Positions 25,401-38,600 of a DNA stretch of 64,000 nt are shown here, one piece after another. The stretch covers positions 1 through 64,000 of the forward strand of contig JAYMTJ010000058.1 in assembly GCA_036897525.1 (NCBI GenBank), given 5' to 3'. The notes under the pieces were generated by a model. That model was not told the DNA's origin and did not search any database. It saw only the letters and a list, made by a program, of their open reading frames with translations. The first letter of the stretch is position 1; every line of letters begins with the position of its first letter. The stretch is from Pelargonium x hortorum (taxonomy: Eukaryota > Streptophyta > Magnoliopsida > Geraniales > Geraniaceae). The position numbers were made by a program, and so were the translations under genes.

Positions 25401-28400
25401 ACTAATACACTATAGACTCTCTGTTACACTCTAATACCAATAGCTACGAGAAAAGAGTAATACACTTAAAGATCCTGTATCTTAAAAAAAAAGTAAGTAA
25501 TCTAAAACTCAGGGGAATTCTTCGCTGTTCTAGTTCGTAAAGTAGCTTCAGAAAGGAAAGATTGGAAACCCTGGAAACACGGGAACATACATAATAAAAA
25601 CGGACTTACTTGAGCTTTTCTGACTTACCCATACCTTCTTATTGACTTACTATAACTAGACTTGCTAGAGCTTTTAACGGAGATACCTGTTGGGCTGGAC
25701 TCTTAATCTTAAAATCCTAGGAACATACATGACACATACAGATTTCGTACCTTCTCTAACAGAGACTGATGAAACTTTGGTTTTCTAGTTTTGCGACTGA
25801 TTCTCTATAGGAAACTTACGACTCCTTAAAAAAACCAGCCTATCTATTTCACTCCCTCTTAGGGTTCTCTTTCAATTCCCAACCTATACCCAATCTTAAA
25901 ACTCTTTCTTTTCTGAACCGATAACTTGCGATCAAAAGCCACTTTGCGAACTTACACAAATTTGTACAAGAAACCTGAACTCATTGATTTCACAACTCTT
26001 TTCAAACCTTACTAATTTTCCTAAACCAGCTGATAGATATACTTCTATACTACTGGATATACTGCTAATTAAGAGTCTAGGAATTTTCTCTACTAAGTGA
26101 CTACAAATTGACTGGCTATTTATCTAATTTTTAATTACTTTTTTTTGGAGCTCATAAATTCTTTGTTACTTTTGTTCGTTCCAAATAATAGATAATGGGG
26201 AACTCTAAACGGATATTTCTAAAATGATAGGACTTGAACCCGTGGTTTGTCATAATTCTATTAGCTGTTTGTTTTACCTTTTGAATGCAACTAAACTAAT
26301 AGACACTTCATTAGATGATTGCACTCAGTAACTTACTTATATTAGCACTTTCTTATTCCATTTTAAAGGATTACCTTTCTAAATCTAATTATTCTTTAAA
26401 TGTTTTTTTTGTAGCTCGACCGCGTACCTAATTAACGGTTGCCGAATTCTATATACTTGGAATACCGAGAGTCACTGAGTCACTAAAGTCAAAGTCAAGT
26501 GAAAGCCTAGTTGAGGAATTGAACCCTGTTTTTAGAACCTTTTATGAGAATTTTTAGGATCGATATAGCTGTAAAAGTTCATTTTTCATTTTCCTAGGGT
26601 AAAGAAAATGAAAAAATTGATGTTTGATATAGCTGTGAAAACAATAAAAAGTGAGTGAAAGTCTTTTTCCTTTTGTTGTCCTAATATAATACAATACTGA
26701 ATACTCTATACTTCCTACGGCAAAATATCTCCCCTATCTCTTATCTTGTAGGTATCTCGCGTAAGTCTATCCTAAGTCTGTCTAACTCCTATTATTAGTA
26801 TTTTCCTAACTATCTATAACGAGTTCCTGTCATAAGGATTAATTTATATATTAAAAGGATTTCATTTACTAGGAGTGCTGTTACTGGAGTTTTACTCCCG
26901 GTGAAGTATTGTCTCAAGGATTCTAAACAGTTACGAACTCTATAAGTAATACAAAGTCCATAGGATAACAAGCTCGACTGTTAAGGCAAGGATAGAGCTT
27001 TCAAACAAAGGATAATTAACAACTGCACAGGCTTACAAGGCTAGAGAGTTCTCCTTGACTTAGGACTTTCATCCTCAAAACTACTCGTAAATATAAGTGC
27101 CCTTAACAGATATTGAAAGGGCATGTCTCATATCATCACTCTTGCGAGCTTCTTTAATTAGCAGGGTATCCCAGTTGTAAGAGGTCCATAACAGGCCCAC
27201 ATACAAATAAGTTACTTTTTTCTCATATTTCACAGGAGATTCCATTTGATTTGTATATCAGTAAATACCAAAAATCCTTTCTCTAGTTTCAAGGGGCTTT
27301 AGCTAATGGGTAAGAAAAAAATGAAATTAGGACACATTTAATAATCTACAAAAAGTTATGGAGCATATCACAAGTTAGGCACTCAATATTCAACCTCAAC
27401 CTTATTTGTTATGTCATGCAGAGCCTTTCAAAAACCGAAAAGGGGAATGGAATCTAGGCTTGTTTCACAAGAAGAGATAGGATCCTTATCGAATTAGAGG
27501 AGGTCGGCCTTGTATGCTCAACGAAATCTGAAAAGAACCCATTCATTTTAGGAGAAGACATTTAGGGATCCAGTATTTTTAATCAAGCATCACCTAATAT
27601 TTAAACATGCCTTACAAGTTTAGCGATAAACTATCTCTCGGGATAACTGAAACATAAAACTTAGAATGCTTAGTGGATTGACGAAGGAAAAGAAGGTTGA
27701 ATTGGATGAGAAAGTAACAAAAGTGTTAGTATAAACTAAGTTTTCATACAATACTAAACCGCAAAAGCATAGAGAAAAAGGAATGACTAGCCCAAGAAAG
27801 TGGGATTTCTATGGACCCTATAATACAGGAGTTTCGAGTCTCACTACCCCAAATGAGAGTAAAACATTTAAATGTTCCTCATAATTGAAGTGCGGGTTTG
27901 TACAGTCTGTGAGTAGTAATCCAAATCTCAATTTAAGTTATGGGGTCCTGTCTTACCCCGGTATTCCCTAAGTCTTCTAGGTTATTCTATACATTTTTTG
28001 GATTCCCATGGAGTGATTCAAAACCCTTGGGTATTTCAAGTGGTTTCTCTTAAACAAAGCTTGACTTAATAACAGCTGGGGAAACTCAGAATGTCTTTGC
28101 CTTTGGAAAGGGTATTCGCGTATTCAAGGGTGAAGAAAGTAGAATGCATCCGGAAGGGAAGTCCGGGCATTTATACTAAAAAATTCTAGCCATCGAAAAG
28201 TCAAACCTCAGATGTATAAGAAATGCGAATAGGGTTACTCATTAATATCGTAGGCTCAAATCAAAAGCCTTTGTAAAAAAAAAAAGAATTAATTTGATAA
28301 GGGATCCCTTTTTTTAAGTTAAGGAATATTTACGAGTTGTACATAAGTGATTAGTTTGTTTGCCCGTTAAAAGGATATTATCTTATCACTTCCGAATTGC

Positions 28401-31400
28401 ACTAAATCGCCTGGTAAGTCCTGGAGTTATCACCCCAAAAGGACTTCATTTCTATAGAATAAAGACACATTACTTATGTATATGAGTCAATTTAATTAAG
28501 TTAAATTAGGAGGGACCTTAACAAAACCCTTTATCTTGCTTTTGTTTATTTTATTATGATTTTTTTTTAAGAGGGTGAAGCTCCCGTTTTAGAAATTCTC
28601 TTACCTATTTATTTACTTACGATATACAGCAAATTCTACTTTAAGTGATTTTGATTCCTAAATATGGCTTACCTCTATTACTTTAGCGTGCTTTTCTCTA
28701 AACCTAAACAAGCATAGCTTCAAACAGGGTAAACTAAACTACGTGTAAGCTCTAAAAAAAGTCTCAATCCCCTTTTTTATTAAGCAAACTCTCTTTTTAG
28801 TGGTAAATCCTAGAGAGAGAAACAGAACCAAAAAGACATACGAATTTCTTGAAAGTTTCGAAATAATAATAAGATAAAACCTAAGGAAACTTTGAGTTTG
28901 TGTTATTCTTGGTTAGGAGATTTTGGGGATAAGTAAGCTAGTACCTCTCCTTTTAGGGCATTCTCTTGACGAAGTTTGCTTGGATAGTTATGTTATAGAG
29001 ATTTCCTGGTTTAGGTGTCCTGTAAGCTTGCATTTTAGGCTCGATATTTCCTATGTAATGAATGCTAACTTTAGTTAGAGACTCCGGTTTCCGGAACTTC
29101 TTTATTATTAAATTTCTCATCTTTGTCTCTAGTTTACAGATCCAGACTAAACTAAAAAGGGCACTTGTCTTATTCTTAACCTTTGTCTTTCTTATTCATA
29201 ATCTCTATCGGGAATCAGAAACCTAGAGACAAGGGAACAGAAAATCTTTTACTCAGTTCTATTTTGGAAGCTGTTCTTACTCACTTTTCTTACTTTTGAC
29301 CACCCTGCAAGGCCCTAAATTTCTTGGATAATTCTTTTTTTTACCTTCGTAGGGAAGCTTGGGTCTAAAATCTACTAAAGGGACAGCTCTAAGAATTGCT
29401 AAAGAAAGGAGAGGCCCCAAAACCCTTATTTTAGTACGAAAGACTTTCATACGATATACAGAGGGAGATATACCACCTGTGGAAAAGGGTTTAGAAAATG
29501 CTTCTTGTTTGCAACAGGATTAACGAGGTCTTTTAGAGTTTTAGGGGGAGTCTCAGTTCGCTAATTGTAGCGCTATTCAATACCATTCGATTTTGGTAGC
29601 TATCATATGTTTTAAGAAATTTCCTAGGATTATAAGCCAATAAAAAACCTCACTGTACTTTTAACTTATGGAAAGAAGACCCATATACAAACTAACTAGA
29701 GACTAATCTCGGTTTAGCCTGATTAAAGGGTTACACTTTTGATTCTAACTTCAAAGCAATTAATAGTCAAAGATAGACCACCATTCGAAAAATAAGACTT
29801 CGGATACACACTAACTTAGGTTTAATAAATTGACTTACAAGTCTCCCCTTTACGTAGTATAACCCAGAAAAAGACCATACTTCAATCTTAGTCTTATAGG
29901 TTTTCCTTTTTAGAAACAAAGGGAGGCTTTTTCCTTAAATCCTTAAAATGAATCCTCGGGGTTTCTCCTTGCGGTATATATCTTTTACACGTTCTCAAAA
30001 CCCTTTAAATAAGAATAAATAATAAATAAAGCATCTTTTCCGACTAGCTACATAAAAAACACTCTTTTATAAAAAGTTTCTTATCTGGCTGTAATTAGTT
30101 ACTCAACAAGACCCTCCTGGATTTCACATTATTTCGAAAGTTAAATACAAAGTAGAGTTAGCAATTAATAGGAAAACGAACTGGGGGGTACAAAGAACTC
30201 AAACTCAAGTTTATAGATAGAGAGATACTAACTTACGCTAGGCCGGGGTGCTTTAGACTTTTGTCCAGCTTTATTTGAACTAAGTCAGTTCCTTGTAATT
30301 ATTAAGAAGGTCCTAGAAGAGTTTATGCCAGAAAAGAAAAGAGATCTAAAGACTTTTTTTGACCCTTCTTTACCACAAAAGCAGGAACTCGGAAACGCTC
30401 TGATAATAGTGGAATGCTCTTAGACTGATAAGTAAGGTTTATGTTTTCGGCGTATACAGTTAGATAGAAACGGAGGCCAGGAGAGTCTAACTCTAGGGGT
30501 TCCTCTTAATTAAAATAGAATAGGTACTATACCCGATAGGTAATTCGCGGAGCATTCATGAATATATTATAAAGCCGGGGGGTTACCTCAAAAGCCAGCA
30601 ATTTATACAAAGGGGCAGTTTCAGAACTACTAAATTAGAGGTTTACTATATTTCATTTTTTTTCTTTTATAAGGGGCAAAAGGATTGATTTCCTACAAGG
30701 AAAGACATTCTGAATTTAATAGAGGACTTTAGCTTTACGTCTGCCTTTTAGGTTAGGACTGCTAGAATAAAGTATAGTTGTGACTATTTCGAATGGATTC
30801 TTTTTTTGTACAACCCCAATTCTTCTAAATTTTGTTTTTACACCGGGAGTTCCTTGGAAAGCTAAGTGCAGGTATATACATATATTAAACTTATACAGAA
30901 CAATTAAGTAACTCGGGATTTTGCCGTGGTCTGGATTTATATATAAACAATTATACGATGCGAGGATAACCCCTTTAGAATAATATAAGGATCTCCCTTT
31001 TAAGGCCCATTCATATCAGGTTAAGAAAAGTAAATCTTTACATCAGCTCTTTCTGAAAGTATAAAGTTTACCCAAACGAAATAAACTGTTCAAGTGTTTA
31101 GTGGGAGTAATTGAAAAGATATTTACTAGAGTCCCCCTTTCGCGATTTCATTTTCGAGGCTGAAATCACTTCGATATTCGATAGAAGAGGCAGTAGGTCC
31201 TTAAAAAAACTGTCTTGGAACTCCCGGTTAGGGTAAGTAATACCAAAAACATTGTAGGTTCGAAACGCCCTAAGCGGATCCTCTTGTTACATACACAAAT
31301 ACTTATTTGACTTCGGCAAACCACTTCCCAGGCAGTAACCCGTAATGGCCCTTTATTTGATGTGTCTAAGGGATGGCATAACCAATATGATAAATTGACA

Positions 31401-33280
31401 CTAAAAGAAAAGGAATAGTAGTAGTGTATCTCACAAAGGTTTTAGTCCCTTTTGAAAGGGTACACTTAGTTTTCTAGTTTAAAATGCAGAGTTACCCCTC
31501 TTATTAATATTTTAGTACTTGTTTTCGCTCTTGCAAAGAGAAGCTGGGTTCAAGTTCAAAGTAGACTTTCTCTTTATAAAAAAGCAAAGCTTGACTTAAA
31601 AGAAAAATAGAGATGAAAAAAAACCAACTAATAGAGAGCTAGCTTCTTGAAAAGGGAGTACCTATCGTGTATACAAACCTGCAATCCTTTTTCTTTATTA
31701 TATAGTATATAGCAGATCCTTGAGAGGAAACTTTTCCTTTGCCCAAGCTACTATACTTCAGGGCTGCCTTTTTTATTCATTGAGAAAAAAAGACTATCTT
31801 ATCACCTTCAACTAGACTGGGTTTTTATTACCGACCCCTGAATAAGGCGCTCTATTATCTTATAATCAGCAAACAGACCCGTAATCTATCTATATTATAA
31901 AATATATACTGATTAATCAAAGAGTCAAAACGAAAATTAATATAGAGAAATAGCTTGTGATCCCTCCCTATTTCTTTCAGAGATTTTTATACCGGGGTGT
32001 TCAATTACATCGGGCTTTGAGTTCCGTTAGTTAAAAAAAGTACTTCAATAAAGTCTCCTTTTCTTTAGGATGTCCGGGCTCCCATTTCTAGTGAATTGCA
32101 TGCATTAGAATGGACTTTTTTCATTTACAGTATCTGAAAATTACAATGTTCTCTATGAATTCGTCACCTTTTTCGGATATAAATCTAGTAAAACAGGCCT
32201 GCTTGCCCAAGCTAAAGTTTAGTCAGTATCGCTTACCTAAACACCAGGATTCCCACACATTATTGATTTAACAGTGGGAACCTCAAAAAACTCCTATACT
32301 TATAATTCAGCCTTGAATGAAGCAACCCTAACCTCAGGTGTATGGATCCTTCCAAAAGATAAAGCTATAGAAATTGACTAGACTCCCTTTTTTTATTCGG
32401 TTATTAGAAATTAGGAATACTCAGTAATTGTACGCTTTAAGTAACCCTTTCAAAGTCTCGAAAAAACAATTAACTCCTGGGTCCGAACTAAATAAAGAAA
32501 AGGGGATCCTACTCCCAGAGCTAAGACTAGAGGGTATCTAGAGATTAGTATAAGAAACAAGAATTTAAGGAATAAAATTTAACTAGAGCTTTATAGAGTT
32601 CGTGATGGGAAGCCCCTTTTACTCTAAATAGCAGGAATTTAAGCCATAAAAATAATAAAGGGCGCCGCCTTGCTAGAGAGTTTTATTAGATTAGAGAATT
32701 GAAATACGGGGGGTCCCCCACAGCCTTTCCTAACCGGAGTAAAACTTAAACTTTTAAATGTTAAAATGAGGTGCTTCTGAGCCAACGGACTCCCCTAAAC
32801 AAAAAACTAAACAGGAATTGCACAGAGGTAAACTCCTGCTTAACTCTAAGTAAAAGCTCTTCCTTAGTTCTAAAAAGTCAGGTATAACCTATGTGTAAAG
32901 AGGGCACTTTTCGATTAAGTCTAATTCCCTCTAGAGCTTTAAGTTTAGTGCACAGGTTCATAAGCCACCCCCAGCCGTTGCTGTATCGTTTACTGGTTTT
33001 TTATACGGATTTAATTACAAAGAGCTCCCCTAGCGAAACGAAAGGGTACTGATAAAGCCTTCACGAATTGATGATTAGTATTTGCTTTTCTTGTACTTAT
33101 ATATTATATGCTATCAATTATAAACGATTATAAACTTAGACCGACCAAGCTAAAAAAAAGGGTAATCCCAAGCTCTCCGCGAGAAAGAATTGACCTCCTA
33201 GAAACACTTAAACGAGCCCTTTAGAGAGAAGAAACCCCCTCCGGTTTTGATATTTCCGTAGGGATTCGCCTTAGGCAAGA
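22480..33280. other. Gene-free AT-rich spacer, about 10.8 kb
   Basis: No open frame of 60 codons is present in this long block and I recognise no RNA gene. One tRNA T-arm-like string lies at about 26229 on the minus strand without any other arm. The R3 core at 25176 and one GAGTTCCTGT word at 26821 are the only repeats I can place. Confidence 0.6.
25176..25189 (+). repeat. Dispersed repeat R3, copy 3
   Basis: This copy keeps only CCTCAATTGACCGG, with flanks that no longer match the other two. Confidence 0.45.
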
Positions 33281-33792
33281 GAGATTTGCCTCAGTTCACA
33301 GGTATTTGAGAGAGGGATTTCTAGAGCTATTAGTAGTCAGGATAAAGGAGAGTTAAAGATTTTGTATTCTTGGTTTTGAGAAGTAGAGTAGTCCTCTTGA
33401 GTACGGGAATCTATGGCTAAAGGAGTTGATTCATAAGTTGGGAATTTGATACCCTTTATTTATGATAGATACAGAATATAGTACTAAAACAAGCAAGGAG
33501 CTCCTATACAGAGTTCTATCCTAATCACAGGATAGGGCACTTAACCTCTGTAAACTCAATGCAAAGTATCTACAAATGGTCCATTTCCGGTCAATATTCT
33601 TTACAAATTCCTTCCAAAATCAGCTTCCTTTACATTCATTGTGCTTTAATTTAAAGAAATTAGTCTTTTTTTCTAAACTAAGTTTGTTTAGACTTGAAAT
33701 AAGTGCTAAGTTGAAATCTATTAAGCAGAAAGCTACCTATTTATTATAGTAAGCAAAACTGGATTTCTTTTCTAATTTTTCCTGCGGAGGAT

Positions 33793-33806
33793 TCCCTTTA
33801 AAGGGA
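33793..33806. repeat. 14-bp perfect palindrome
   Basis: TCCCTTTAAAGGGA is its own reverse complement. It is isolated in spacer DNA and has no assignable role. Confidence 0.5.
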
Positions 33807-34784
33807 GAAGGCTCCTACATCTATAGACTAAAACGGTTTAGTTATCCTCTTCTATAAACACGGGAATTCTCTATTAAACTAAAAAGGTTTGCAGATTCAA
33901 AATTCACAGAGACAAACCTGAATCTCAAGAGATTCCTCCTAAAATGATAGCTACTCCTTCCTTTTCCTTGCCTTTCTGAAACTCCTTTGCCTAGACGGGT
34001 TTCTTTAGCTCCAACTCCTTTATCAGATTATCTCGACTAGAGATGCATTACAAACAAGAGAGTATTCTGTGAACTTCCTTTCAATGTCATAAGATTGACC
34101 TACAAGCTCCACTAACAAGAGAAGGACCCGTTTGGCTTAGCTATCACTTCCATGAGCTACAATTCCTATAGTTACAGTTCTTCTACAGTTTAAGTTACTT
34201 TTTATCAGGTTATCCGGAACTTTCCGAAAAGAGTTACTACTAACCAAGAATACAAAGTTTGGACTTCCCTTAACTCCCCTAAGACTAAGAACAGCTTTAC
34301 CTTGCTTTCACCAATACCTTACTTTCACCAAATTGACCTTCTCCAGAAAAGTCCTCAATTTACAGGTTCTGGAAATCCACCTTTAGCGTCTACCCAGAAA
34401 GCACTCTCTGACAGATAAGATAGTATCTACTATTCCAAGCTTGCACTAGCCTACAAAATCGAAAGAAGATAATAAGACAATTATTTACTCCTTGTTAAAC
34501 TACTAACTAAACAGGAACTCATTTAAGTTCTGGTTATTCCTTTACCGTCAATAATTATCGGGTACTCTCTAGAATAGAATCAACCTCCTCGCTTTAGCTA
34601 CAACAAATAGGATTTTTCTCTTTTAAACTAAGAAATCCTTATCTCTAGTTAGGAATTCTCAAACCAGGAATACAAATAGCTACAACCTGAGAAGTCCATC
34701 AACCTTGCAGTTGCCTCAGAACACTTCTCGGAGACTCTCTAGCTGACTCTGCTCTCAACCAAGAACTGAACAACGAACTGGTAA

Positions 34785-35090
34785 ATAGAGATTGAACTCA
34801 AACCAACTACTCAAGATGAAACAACTCAATTAAATGCTCCTGAACAAGCTCCAACAACTGAAACACATCCTAATAAAAGAAGAAGATGCTGAGTGTATTA
34901 TAGAATAGAACAAGCCATAAATCCTGAACAAACTACTCATGATAAGGAACCCGAACTAGAACTACCACCAACTGGTCATGATCCTCCAATAAAGATATAA
35001 AGACTGAGGAAATACACGATTCATTCTATAATAGTTGAGGATACGTACTTTCCAATCTATGTGCTCAGAATTCTATTCCTTAAAGTAGTT
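34785..35090 (+). other. Coding-like patch of unknown origin
   Basis: One + strand frame reads as a stretch rich in Glu, Pro, Thr and Gln followed by a cluster of basic residues. This design then occurs a second time with TTQDE-like and TTHDK-like starts. Such composition is unusual in this AT-rich spacer, where chance frames are rich in Leu, Phe, Ile, Lys and Ser. It is broken. It could be a fossil of a disordered linker, for instance from a Ty1/copia-type polyprotein, or of an unknown repeat protein. I see no protease, integrase or reverse transcriptase motif beside it and no end repeats, so no element is called. Confidence 0.25.
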
Positions 35091-35183
35091 GTAGTTTAGG
35101 AGTCATCAATAGAATAAAGCAGAATTCCTTAACTTGTACACAAAACCTTGTTACCTCTTGTACTTTATAATCCAATTCTAACC

Positions 35184-35211
35184 AGAAATCCGAGTCTTAA
35201 TGGAAAGTAGT
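35184..35211 (+). repeat. Dispersed repeat R2, copy 2
   Basis: This is the partner of 4112-4139, identical over 28 bp except for one C/T difference. It is followed by other words of the same texture, including GAGTTCCTGT at 35241. Confidence 0.75.
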
Positions 35212-35650
35212 CCATCGGCAGTCCTTGTAAGCAAAGGAGTGAGTTCCTGTGTATAGCTGGCGAGTTAATCCTAAGTCTAAATAGTCCTAATGGTCTTAAT
35301 GAAAGCTGGCAGACTGTGCAGGCTAGTTTACTTGTTCTTGTTAGTTAGCAGTATCTTAGCAGTTGAAGGTCAATGTCGAAGGAAGAAGGTTAAGGAGTCG
35401 ATGGAAGCTCTATCTTATTAGCAGTCCAAGCTCTTTAGTCTTCTTTGTATCCTAATTGTAGCTATTATCCTGGTTAAAGTGAATTGGAAGGAATTACTTC
35501 TAAGCGTAAATGAGTTAGTTTAAGAAAGAGTCAATGAATACCTTCTTTAGTTTATTGTAATGCTGATAATCCATTAGTATTCCTTTGAGTGATACATGAG
35601 CTAAGCTTAGAAGGAGCTACTGGGCTCTTTCAATACAAAAGAGGCGGTCA

Positions 35651-38600
35651 GGGATCTATAAGCACCAGATGCTGGGGTATATCCGCATAGTTTTTTTCCA
35701 TAGCAAGAGGCCTAACATTAGTACTTTGAGGTAAGGGTCGGCAGTTTTTTGGTGTATCTAAAGACGGAGGTCTTAACTCTGTATACGTTATTTATAAGTA
35801 AGAGGGATAATTTGTATTTGAGGTTACAAAATTATAGCATAAGGCCCGGGCAAAAAAACCCTTGCCTAGTATAAATTCACTTTTTTTAACTGCGTAAGCC
35901 CCTTTGATTCTGTGTTTTTACTAGTAATCGCTTAAATAGAGAAACTAAAAGAAAAGTACTCGCGGATATATAATAAAAGACATTCTAGATAGAAACACCT
36001 TTAAGGTTGTTCGCTTTAGGTCTTAATCCTTATTTTATTTAGTCATTTTTGTTGGGATTTTCTTTATCCTTTAATTTGAAGTTCTAAGTCTCATAAATAG
36101 GATATATTAACTTAGCCCTTTAGTTTTAAGAAGTAACTCTTTATTACTTTTCTGAGAATACTTGTCTAGAGTTAAGTGTTAAGTAGCTATAAAGCCAGTA
36201 AGGGTTGTTCTCGTGCCCTCTTTCAAGTTTCTAGAATGCGAGGAGTTTTTTAAGTTAATACAAACAAGAGTTTTCCTACGTCTAGGCGGGTTGTTGCATA
36301 CTCGTATCGAAATAAATAATAAAGGGAGGTCTCTAATATACTGCGGACTCCTTACTGTTCTAGCCCGGTGTATCTCGGAATTAGGATCTAACTCAAGTAA
36401 ATGCGGCTTTTACCAGACTCTTTCTAAAAAAAGCAGTAAAGATGTATAAGAATAAAAAGAAGTACTAAGCATAACTAAGCATATAAGGGAAATTTAGACC
36501 CTGTAAACAGCTTAAGCATATGTTCCTTAAAAGCACCCCTTCAGCCTATTTTATACAAGTTCAAAAAAAAGCTAGACTATTCTAAGACTTGTTTTCTAGG
36601 TTATAAGATAGAACTTATAAAAAATGAAAATACAGGAAACTTTATTTTCCTATGTTGATATGTAATAAAAAACTAGAAACAAATTGTGGAATTAAAGCGA
36701 TTTCAATTCTAAACTCCTTACTTAGTTATCATAAAAGATTGTTATAACAACAGCTAATACGAATAAAAACCCTACTCTACACGACTTTAGAATATTCTTG
36801 AATCCGCGCTTTTACTTCTTCTAAATGAATGTACCTAACTAGGAGTTTTACTCAAGGCTTTTTCCGTGTGGCTATCATAGATAAAGAAGATTCAAACGGG
36901 GAATACAACTTTCCAGAAAGTTTTTTCTTAATGAATGCATTACTACACTACTATTGGGCTTTTGGGGGTTCTTTAGGAATCCATGTAAGAATTGCCGGTT
37001 TGGCTTAGAGTATATGTTTTTTTAGGGGCCCCCTATTGGCCACTGCAGTATCAACTGTATTTACACAAGCAATTCGTTCTTTGCAGTTAGGTTAGCACCT
37101 TTCATTTCGTTAGTTGAAGTAGTTCCGTCTTTACAAAGTATACACACACCTTTTTGAATTCCCTTTTATTTTACATCACAGATATGGGCTTGCTCTTTTT
37201 TTTTTTATTATCCTAGTATGGTATGTGTTTTTTATAGTCATTTTCTAGACGGGGCAATCTTGTTCTCAAAGGATGCTTGATAAATATAAGTAGAAGTTTT
37301 TATTGCTAATTAGCGAGTTGTTAATCAAGAAGTAAGAATTACGAAGGCATTGGACTAGACTTAAGTGCCGATAGAAACTCCCTGCCTCTCCGTCAATTTT
37401 AACAACATAGAGGAAGTTCCCTTTCCCGTACCGGGTTTCTATTTTTCTAAGTATCGGTGAATTTCAGAAATAGAAAGTAGATACACAAGGTACCTAAAAC
37501 TCTCGATAAAGTGCACTAAATAAATTGACCTTATAATTATTTTAAATATTTCTCCTTAAAAAGGAAAAGGGGGCCTCCTTATTAAATATGATGAAGAGTA
37601 TCCTGAGTAAAGTCTATCTAATAGAAAAAAAAAAGCTGTCCATTAAGCTTAGGTTTTAGTATTTACTTGCGTTTGATTTCTTTCTTACAGATACAGGAAA
37701 GTACTAAACAACAAAGTTAGGAGAATTCCTCCCGTTTTATGTTTTTATCGTTAAGGAGCAAACAAACCTTAGATAGTTTATTGAGTACATCCTTATAACC
37801 TAAACTCCTTTGTTTACGAGGTTAGGGCATTAGAGTATATCAAGGTAGACTACCCTACACTATGACCAAGGCAAAAGCTGACTTTCCTTGGCTTTAGTAC
37901 TGGAAACCAAGAACTTCCGTTAGCTTTTTTGACTCCCAAAATTGTAAGACTCAAAACCCAGAAACCTATTAAGAACTCTTACTTTAGCAAACATCTTAAA
38001 CCCCAGAAAACTAATACATCAATACCTACAAATTCTTAATTCTTAAGTGCTATAACTCTCTTCTGCTATCCTGTTGTTGTGCTATCTTATGGGTACTTGT
38101 TCTGTCTTAATAGGAGAGTTTCTTGTTACCAAGTATACTTAAGTGCGGTTTCTTTATAGTAAGTATAGTTCTATTTAAGGATAATAAGTTCTAGACTAAG
38201 TAATGTATAAGTAAGCGATTCCAGGGGTATGCCTATATTAATTCTTAGTATCTTTACCCTCTTTTATATTTATAGAATAGACCCCCAAAATCTGTTTGTT
38301 TATCTATATCTACTGGATCTACTAGAATTAGAAGAGAACGTCCAGAAGTATAAAGTAAAGATTTGGTATTTAACGCATAAGCCTAAAAATAAGGAAAGCA
38401 CTGGCTTGCTTACAAAAACCGATTCAAATGGGACTAACCCCTTTAAGGAAAAAATCCCTTACGACGAATAGCTTAAGTGCTTACTTTTTGACTTAGTGCC
38501 CTCCTAAATTGGAAAGGGAGCCTCCAGGTTTAAAGCTTAAACTCAAGGTCAGGAAAATACATATTCTAGGCTACGTTTGTTCAGATGCGGAACGATAGAG

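Larger units (their letters stand above)
33281..35650. other. Spacer with richer texture
   Basis: Apart from the coding-like patch and the R2 copy, no gene is visible. The section from about 35170 to 35420 shares words with the 2781-4140 region (GTCGATGGAAG, GAGTTCCTGT and R2), which suggests the two derive from a common repeat-rich source. Confidence 0.4.

Noticed and set aside
26222-26300. T-arm-like string (minus strand CACGGGTTCAAGTCC)
   Set aside because: No anticodon or acceptor arm can be built around it; similar strings occur at 12244, 38812 and 47040 without tRNA context.
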